Positions 56,739 through 64,000 of a stretch of DNA of 64,000 bases are shown here, piece after piece (the first letter of the stretch is position 1; each line of letters starts with the position of its first letter). The stretch covers positions 496,001 through 560,000 of the forward strand of contig JAFKAC010000028.1 of NCBI GenBank assembly GCA_025766275.1. The letters are read 5' to 3'. The stretch comes from Lactarius indigo (Eukaryota > Basidiomycota > Agaricomycetes > Russulales > Russulaceae). The translations under genes and the position numbers were made by a program. The notes under the pieces were generated by a model, which saw only the letters and a list, made by a program, of their open reading frames with translations, searched no databases and was not told where the DNA came from.

Positions 56739-59700
56739 TCCCCGCGCCAACAGGTCCTAGAGTTTGTCAAGAGACTTGTCGACTTCTCCAGAGAATTAAC
56801 CAAGGACTCATCCAAGGACTTATCGGAGGACTTATCGGTTCACATATGCGTCACTAGCCGGCCCGAGACCGATATCCGGGCCGCTCTTGAGCCTATGGCG
56901 TCTCACTCTGTGTCTCTTCACGACGAAAGTGGGCAAAAGCAGGACATTCTCACCTACATCAGATATGAGGTCCAGAAGATAAAGAAATGGAGACCAGAGG
57001 ACAAGAAGCTGGTCGTCGATATTCTCTCTGAAAAAGCAGACGGGATGTAAGTGACTATCGACACACTTGGTGTTATGACAATATCTCAGGTGTCGTACAG
57101 GTTTCGATGGGTTGTTTGTCAATTGGAGAGGCTATGTCGCGGCAATCCGGCCAGCATTTCCCGTGCCTTAAGCGAACTGCCTGGCACTTTGGACGAAACA
57201 TATGAGCGCTCATTGCTAACCATCGACGAAATCAATCGACCCTTTGCTCGACGCCTCCTGCATTGCCTCGCGGTGTCTGTTCGCCCTCTTCGCGTTGAGG
57301 AGCTCGCTGAAATTTTTGCGGTCGGGTTTGACGATGGGCAAAGCTTAGAATATCGTCCAAAGTTTCGCCCTCAGGACGCACAGGAAGCTGTGCTATCCGC
57401 ATGCCCAAGTCTAGTTGCCATCGTCAATGTTGATGGTTCCCTAGCTGTTCAATTTTCTCACTTTTCAGTAAAGGAGTTCTTGACGTCAGATCGCCTTGCG
57501 AAAGCAAAAAAAGAACTGTCCTACTTTCACATCCTTCCTCGTCCCGCGCACACAATTCTTGCGCAATCCTCCCTTTGTGTCCTGCTCCATCTGAACGGCC
57601 GCATCGACAAAGATACCGTGAAGGACATTCCACTCGCCGGCTACGCGGCTCGCCACTGGGTTGATCACATACCTTTCAAGAATATAACTCCCGGCGTCCA
57701 GAGTGCCATGGAAGATCTCTTCGACCCAGACAAACCACATTTCGAAGCTTGGGTCCAACTATACGACCTTGACCACCCGTGGGCAGAAAACATTTCCGAG
57801 GCGCGTCGCACAAGACCTACTCCGCTGTACTATGCGGCGCTCAGTGGTTTCTATGACCTTGTCAAACACCTTATCGCCACCTGCCCCCATCATATCAATG
57901 CCAGGGGCGGTTACTACGCAACTCCGTTGCATGCCGCGATCGCCAAGAGACACGCCGATGTTACTTTGTTATTACTTCGGAGCGGTGGAGATGCAAACTC
58001 TCTGGATAACGAAGGCTTGACACCACTACACCGAGCATCACGAAGCGGAAGTCGCGACATAGTTCAGGCGTTGCTCAAGCACCATGCGAATGCTGACGTG
58101 CAAAACAGAAAGGGCGAGACACCACTGGCCCTGGCGTCAGGCGAGGGAGTAGTCGAGACTTTACTACCATTACGCGGCGCAGATGCCAATTCCTGGGACG
58201 AAATGAAAGACTCCTCGGCCGGCACCACATCGAAAAACGGACGTCTGGAAGTTGTGAACTTGTTGCTCAGTCATCACGCGAATGTCAATTCTCGTGACAA
58301 CCAAGGTTGGACTCCATTGCACTCGGCATCGCGATGTGGGCGTCGTGATATCGTGGAACGGCTAGTCGCCGGACGGGCGGACGTAAATGTGCCAAACAAC
58401 AACCTCTTAACACCCTTGCATCTGGCCTCGCGTCTTGGGAACCTCGATATCGTCCAGTTTCTAGTAGAGCACGGCGCAACCGTCAATGTGGGGAATCGGG
58501 GAAACGAGACCCCGTTGAGCCTCGCGTCGGGAATCGGGAGACTTGATATTGCACAGTTTCTTGTCAAGAATGGTGCCGACGCGAACGCCCGCGACGAACA
58601 CGGCTGGACTCCATTTCACAGAGCGTCACGAAACGGCCACCTCAACGTTGTGAAGATGTTGCTTACGCATGGCGTCGATATCAACGTGTACAACGAGAAT
58701 CAAGAGACGCCGTTGAGCCTGGCGGCGGGAAACGGACAGTCCGAGGTCTCTCGCTTCCTAATCGAGCGCGGGGCGGACGCGAACTCCTGCGACAACAAAG
58801 GCTGGACCTCTCTTCACGCGGCTTCGCGAAATGGGGACGCTAATATTGTACGATTGTTGCTCGACAGCGGCGTAGCCGTCGACGTGCGGAGCGGAGACCA
58901 CCAGACTCCATTGGCTGTCGCGTCGCGCCACGGAAGTATCGAGGTTTCAAAGCTACTAATCGAGCGTGGAGCAGACACGAATTTAGCCGATGACAGGAGG
59001 TCGACTCCGTTAGTCTCAGCATCTCGATATGGTCACCTTGAAGTTGTTCGGCTGTTACTCGAGAGTAGGGCGGATGTAAACACACAGGACGGAGACCTGT
59101 GGACTCCATTGCACACCGCATCGGCCAACGGACACCTCAAGGTTGCGCAGTTGCTAATCCAACATGGCGCCGATGTTGAAATCCGGGACAAGAAACAAGA
59201 AACACCTCTGAATCTGGCATTGGGCAATGGCAAACTTGAAGTCGCTCGCTTATTACTCAAGTCTGGCGCCAACCCGAATGTTCAAGATAGCAGAGGCTGG
59301 ACACCGTCGCATGTGGCGCTTCAATCTGGACATCTAGACCTCGTCAAGCTGTTACTCGAGTGCGGTGCAGATCCCAATGTACGTAATCAAGATGGTGAAA
59401 CGCCGTTAGACCTGGCATCGAGAAGCGGGAAACGCGAGGTTGCGACCCTCCTAGTTACGGCGCGAGGACATGCGGGGTCTCGGAACAGTGTAGGTCAGAA
59501 TCCGTTAGTTACGGCATCAAGAAGCAGGTATCCCGGCGTCGGGCAGTCACCCCTGAGCCGCGAAGAAGGCGAGAATCTCCAGACGACACCCTTACATACC
59601 GCGTCAAGACTTGGGCATCTTGGCGTTGTGCAGTCATTACTTAACAATGGCGCCGACGTTAACGGGCGAAGTGCGAAACGCGATACCCCGTTGCACGACG

Positions 59701-60167
59701 CGTCGAGTAAGGGCAGGCTCGAGGTCGCAAGTCTGTTGCTAGATCGCGGCGCAAGCGTCGATTCCAGGGACAACCTCGGCCGAACTCCGCTGCATAAGGC
59801 ATCGCAAAATGGACATATCGATGTCGTGAGACTATTGATTGAACGCGGCGCTGATGTGAACGTAAAGGAGCAGGAGAACTGGACCCCATTGCACCTCGCG
59901 GCGGGGAACGGCAGTCTCGAAATCGTCCGGTTGATACTCGAAAAAGGTGCAAACGTACGCGCAACGAACAACGACGGCCGGACTCCGTCTCAGGTAGCGT
60001 TGACAAGGGGCGAACGGAACATTGCGCGAATTTTGACGGAATATGGGGAACGTGGTATATGGGACTTCAACGAGAATGATCTCACTATGTAAGTTATATT
60101 ATATGTTATTTCCTTGGCTCTCCCGACTGAATATGGCTCCTTATATAGGAATCACCAGATGATATAG
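56739..60167 (+). pseudogene. NLR6, 3' part: end of NACHT, winged helix, ankyrin array
   Basis: The continuation of NLR6 after the retroelement. NACHT resumes at SPRQQVLEFVKRLVDF and reaches the sensor CVTSRPE. Between them lies an odd acidic stretch (ELTKDSSKDLSEDLSV) from a small GGACTTATC-type tandem repeat. An intron starting at the GTAAGT after ADGM (about 57048) joins to the winged helix (FRWVVCQLERLCRGNPASIS; LPGTLDETYERSLL). About 18 ankyrin repeats, a short linker and five more follow. A final intron (60089-60148, GTAAGT...TATATAG) adds NHQMI and stops at 60167; unspliced, the frame stops at TAA only two codon positions further on. No damage other than the insertion was seen. Confidence 0.87.
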
Positions 60168-61978
60168 TCAGCTCGTGTTGCATTTTGATAGTGCGTTCAC
60201 AAGGCTAATGGATGACTCGGTTTTACGATTCCCTTATCGGGGACTACAGCTCGAACACTTTGTAAATTTTCTCGTGTACTCCTACTGTACTGCCGCCTCG
60301 ACTCGCTCTATGCTTTCGATTCTTGGGACTTCGTTATTACTACATTCCGTTCTGTGTCAAGAGGCTTATTTGTTACTCTCCAAGGTTCACTGTGGTGTTT
60401 ACTTTGCATCAATCTGCTCTTCTGCGAAATCGGGCCCGCGCCTTCGCCTCATTGCACGCTACTCTCGGGCCAACTTCATCCGAGCTTGTCTAAAAGACAA
60501 TCGCCTGACCTATTCCTACATCAATCTGCTTGCGGTAGTCGGCGAGAGCTTTACCAATTGTCGCCTGAAATTACGTAACATGCATTTTGCTTATAGTTCC
60601 TCGACGAGATAGATTGGGTGGTGGTTGCAGTGTGCGACTCAGCGTTGATGCCAGTGGAAAACACTTACGGTAGTGCCGCCAGACACGGCCCGAGGCATTA
60701 GCGCCGGGCTACAGAAATAGATGCAGTGACCTCATGCGGACCCCCTCACCACTTCGTCCTTTGTATTAAAATAAGATCCGACAATAAGAGTCAAAACCAG
60801 CGTGTCACGTACGTTTTCGTTTCTCAGTTGCCACAGACGAAGACGTGCCGATTGCGAAGAGTGATCCGACACTATCGAGGTGATTGTTTGTGCTGCCCAG
60901 GAAGGTTGCCTGTGAGTCACCATATAGCTATACTGAGACCTCGTCGAGGTATGCAAGTCACACTCCTCGCTTCAAGTTGTCATCTGGTGCGTGTAGTAGA
61001 TGCACTCATGCATAACCCCTGATACAAATACTCAATAGATCGGCTCAAAAGTACACGTTACCTGCGGCAGCTACCGCAGATCCCGATCCTCCCTGGAGAT
61101 CTATTTTCATTTGTCCCAGCTGTGTACAACACTCTTACCCTTACGACGGCACACGAATTTATGCCGAGATTATTGGGGGTAAAATCGAGCGGCTGCCGCC
61201 ATCTTTGACAGCTCAAGATGCTATTGCATTTCGTTCGTTCCACCGCGTGTTCTGCCACGCGACGCCCGACTCGCCGTGATGTGATGCCTGCCGCCCTCGA
61301 GACAATCCGATGGTACCAATAGGAACTGCCGTCGCGGAAAAGGCGCGAATCTGGAGAAGCATAGTGGTCGTCATAATTCATTGGTGCGTTTTACTAATGG
61401 TATCCGACCCAAGTTCGGACGATGAGACAGCCAGTTCCTATAATTGACCGATACCATCCTTCAATCTTCAAGCGTTCAGTATGGTAGCTTCGAAGTCAAC
61501 TTAACAAACGTCATCGCGTCATCTACACGGCAACTAGAAAAGATCACAATGCACTTTTAAAGTGACGAGTAAAACACGTTGTACGAGCAGGTAAGCAAAG
61601 TTCGCGCACACGGAGACCCATGACAAACTTTGCTTTCCGCTGAATTATGCATCGACGGTGAGATGTCTTGGGCGTTGAATTGAGTACTATAAATAGGAGT
61701 GTTGCGGTGAATTCTGTAGCACGTGATGTTGGGTTGAATTTGAGGGTGCAAGGCAAATAGAGTCTAGCCGGGTTTACTCCCTCCTCGTCTCTATTCACGC
61801 TAATTCACGATTCTTTCTTTTTTCGTTCTGCCAACCGCAACACTGCCTCGTTTATTTGCTTCTATTAACTTCTTGGCTGCTGCTATACACGTTCTCTCCA
61901 TACCGCACCACTGCTGCACCTCTTCCTGCACCCCCAGCGTCCGCAAGACTGCTACTTGTTGACATCCCACCCCCTCGC
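60168..61978. other. No gene seen; 5' region of the membrane-protein gene
   Basis: About 1.8 kb without a family-matching frame. The plus frame at 60175-60612 begins at TTG, has no relatives I recognise and looks like NLR6 3' flank. A TATAAATA at 61688-61695 is a candidate core promoter for the downstream gene, whose first exon could start anywhere between about 61720 and 61979. Confidence 0.45.
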
Positions 61979-64000
61979 ATGACTGCGCCTACCCAAGAAT
62001 TACCCTCGTGGCTGTCGCTCTCGACGTCACTGGCGACAAATGCCGCGGGACAGCCAACTGCGACGTTTACGACCCTCGTTTACTTGCCTTTGACATACTA
62101 TGGCCCCTCGGTGAGTCCTGTCTCCTTTTTGGACAGATGTTCAGCTGCCCGCGATACGTAAGGAGGCGAAGAGAGGCGAAGGATCGCTCGCCAAGGGGTC
62201 AGCCTTTCGTGTTAGGTGCTCTTTGCACTAGCTCAAGTTGTTGCTTTGGTCGTATCGCCGGTCTACTTACACTTGATTTCAGATTCCTCTAGGCACCGAC
62301 GGGGTCTGGGTCTATGGCGGGACGACTTCTCCCACGTTGTCGTCGTCCACATCTTCGCCCACTAATTCTGTCTCATCCTCAACATCCCCCACTCCTGCGA
62401 CACCCTCCTCCACTCTTGCGACACCTTCCTCCACATCCACAGCACCCTCCACTACCTCACCAACTCTACCTTCTACCGTCACTCTACCCGTACCTACGAC
62501 CACCCTTACCACCGTTCCGACCTCCACCTCGTCTTCTGCGCTACCTTCTTCTACCAGTTCATCGGTGCCAGCTAGCGGCGATTTGTCCTCCCACTCGCAC
62601 CGCACGGGCGTAATCGTTGGCTCAGTCTTCGGCGCAGTCCTTGGCTCACTGCTCCTTCTCTTCTTGTTCATTTGCTTCCTCCGCAGACGCCAACGCAATC
62701 AACAGCAGCGCAATCGTCGCACAGACTCTCCAGTGGGTCAGGTGATGTGGATGTGGCACGACGTCCATAGAAACGATTACGATCAGGACGCCGATCTCGA
62801 TGCACAACTGCGTTCACCTGGTGAAGAAGGTTCTCCGGTGGTCAGCGGCGACGAGCGTGATGCCTTTCTGCGTCGGAGTGAGGACCCGCCTGACAACTCG
62901 CGAAACGGAGAGCCTACTGCTCGTCTCGTCGATGCGCCACGGTCTTCCCAAGACTCTTCTGGTCGTCCCATTGGCATCGCGCTCACGGCGGGCGCTGGCG
63001 CGGCGATGGTTCCAACCCCCTTCGGATATAAATCGTCCCGCCCGTCAGACACGTCCGATCGTGGACGACACATCATCTCGCACGAGAAGCTTGCTGAAGT
63101 CTCGGCTTCACCCCAGAGCCCTGAGGAGGCAGAACTCGGTCCCGATGCGCCACTTCTCCCGCCGCCAGCGTTCAATCTCAATGTCTCGCATAGCTCACGG
63201 AAATCGTTGTTACCCAGTGAACGTTCAATGACACCAGGCAACGATCCAGAGTCGGCCATGCTTTACACGGCCCAGCGTGTGCGAGTCGGGAAGGATGGTG
63301 TCCCCTCATCGTCATCTGGGACGTCATGGCCCGAGGCCATCGGGATACCAAGCATCTTGCGACGGAGCTGGCTCAGCCCTAGAACGCGGTCAGCCACCCC
63401 GACCCCAACCACCCCGTCGACAAAGTCGTCGCTACTCGCCCGTCAGCTCACTGACAACGAGTTGGAGGCCGGACGCAGTCTCAACGCGCAGCTACGTGCG
63501 GAGATGGGCTATCGTGACGGAGCTCGTCCCGTATCGGGGGTGAGTGGGCTGAGCACAGGCTCTGCGAGGTCAGGGAACACCGTTTTCTACGACGCGCAAT
63601 CACGCGAGGAGGTGTCGTTCACCCCCCCGCCTGTTCCCCCTCTTCCTCAAGGCACCGCATCTACTGGCCGCAGCGCTCCTGCAGCGCCTTCTCCTCTATC
63701 TGGAGAACCAATGCGCGCCCATGAGGAGAACGAACAGCCGCCGGCGTACGAGCCTACCCCACCAGGCTCCAACAAAAAAGACGAGGCGACCGACTATCTA
63801 GACGCTCCCGTGCCCCGTCCCGCGTCGCCATTTGCATCGGTATCTTCTGCCAAAGGATTGTCGCCGCCACCTGGTCTCACCCTCCCAAATCCGCACGTTT
63901 GGCGTGATTCAGCGACTTCACCATCCACCAACACGAGCGGCGGTATCGATATCGACCTGTTGGAAGAGGCACCCCCTGCTGCTGGGGCGAGCTGGAGGCA
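61979..64000 (+). CDS. Ser/Thr-rich single-pass membrane protein (partial, runs off window)
   Basis: From ATG 61979 (MTAPTQELPSWLSLSTSLAT), exon 1 ends at 62110. An intron (62111-62282, GTGAGT...TTTCAG) keeps frame into IPLGTDGVWVYGGTTS. A Ser/Thr/Pro-rich ectodomain (about 100 residues) follows, then one membrane helix (GVIVGSVFGAVLGSLLLLFL) with a basic stop (CFLRRRQRNQQQRNRR). A long, low-complexity cytosolic tail with PPPVPPLPQ and PPAYEPTPPG motifs then runs past 64000. This shape resembles fungal wall-stress or Mid2-like sensors, but no diagnostic domain is seen. The same frame is open upstream to about 61850 and contains a hydrophobic run (TSWLLLYTFS), so an upstream start with a signal peptide is possible. 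It is outside the NLR duplication. Confidence 0.65.

Noticed and set aside
60175..60612. 145-codon plus-strand frame after NLR6
   Set aside because: It starts at TTG, shows no recognisable domain, and lies in the NLR6 3' flank; it is most likely chance.
62312..62698. Acidic minus-strand frame (Val/Glu/Gly-rich)
   Set aside because: It is antisense of the Ser/Thr-rich ectodomain of the membrane protein; the composition is a simple mirror of TCN/ACN codons.

Overview
This is eukaryotic nuclear DNA from a filamentous fungus, most likely an Agaricomycete (mushroom-forming basidiomycete). The genes carry many short introns of about 45-80 bp. The dominant gene family (Goodbye-like N-terminal region, NACHT ATPase, winged helix, long ankyrin array) is typical of expanded basidiomycete NLR-like (STAND) repertoires. 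Housekeeping homologues (ERV41, TVP38, SPT5, a CIR-N-domain protein) and a tRNA-Glu support this. The species cannot be named from sequence reading alone.

Layout. Six large NLR-like genes are arranged as two arrays pointing away from a short housekeeping block. On the minus strand are NLR1 (about 5.3-10.2 kb), NLR2 (14.9-19.7 kb) and NLR3 (24.9-29.8 kb). In the middle lies an intact ERV41 homologue (30.4-32.3 kb, minus) divergent from an intact CIR-N gene (32.4-33.5 kb, plus). On the plus strand follow NLR4 (34.0-39.05 kb), NLR5 (44.0-49.0 kb) and NLR6 (49.4-60.2 kb). The left 30 kb is built from tandem duplicates of about 10 kb, each holding an NLR gene, an ERV41 copy, a relic of the CIR-N 5' end and a repeated spacer. 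The NLR copies look intact. The three extra ERV41 copies (A, B, C) are decayed, and only copy D reads through with good splice sites. Unit 1 also contains a partial SPT5 duplicate (NGN-KOW core, introns retained) embedded in the spacer repeat.

The right half also contains TVP38 (40.6-42.7 kb, minus), a tRNA-Glu(CUC) at 43.4 kb, and, at the right edge, the start of a Ser/Thr-rich single-pass membrane protein gene that runs off the window. NLR6 is cut in its NACHT domain by a Ty1/copia element (51145-56733, minus strand). The element has a 5-bp target duplication, LTRs identical except for one extra 50-bp segment, and one in-frame TGA inside gag-pol.

Working together. The NLR proteins are predicted cytosolic ligand-gated ATPase switches. 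In fungi such proteins are linked to allorecognition and regulated cell death, and the ankyrin array is the likely sensor. Individual copies differ informatively: NLR4 has a fresh 198-bp higher-order ankyrin amplification and lacks the C-terminal ankyrin block, NLR5 ends in a tail-anchor-like helix, NLR1-3 share an altered sensor motif, and NLR6 is freshly disrupted. The locus therefore looks like an active birth-and-death NLR cluster that drags housekeeping fragments along. Function is inferred from family knowledge; nothing here shows expression.
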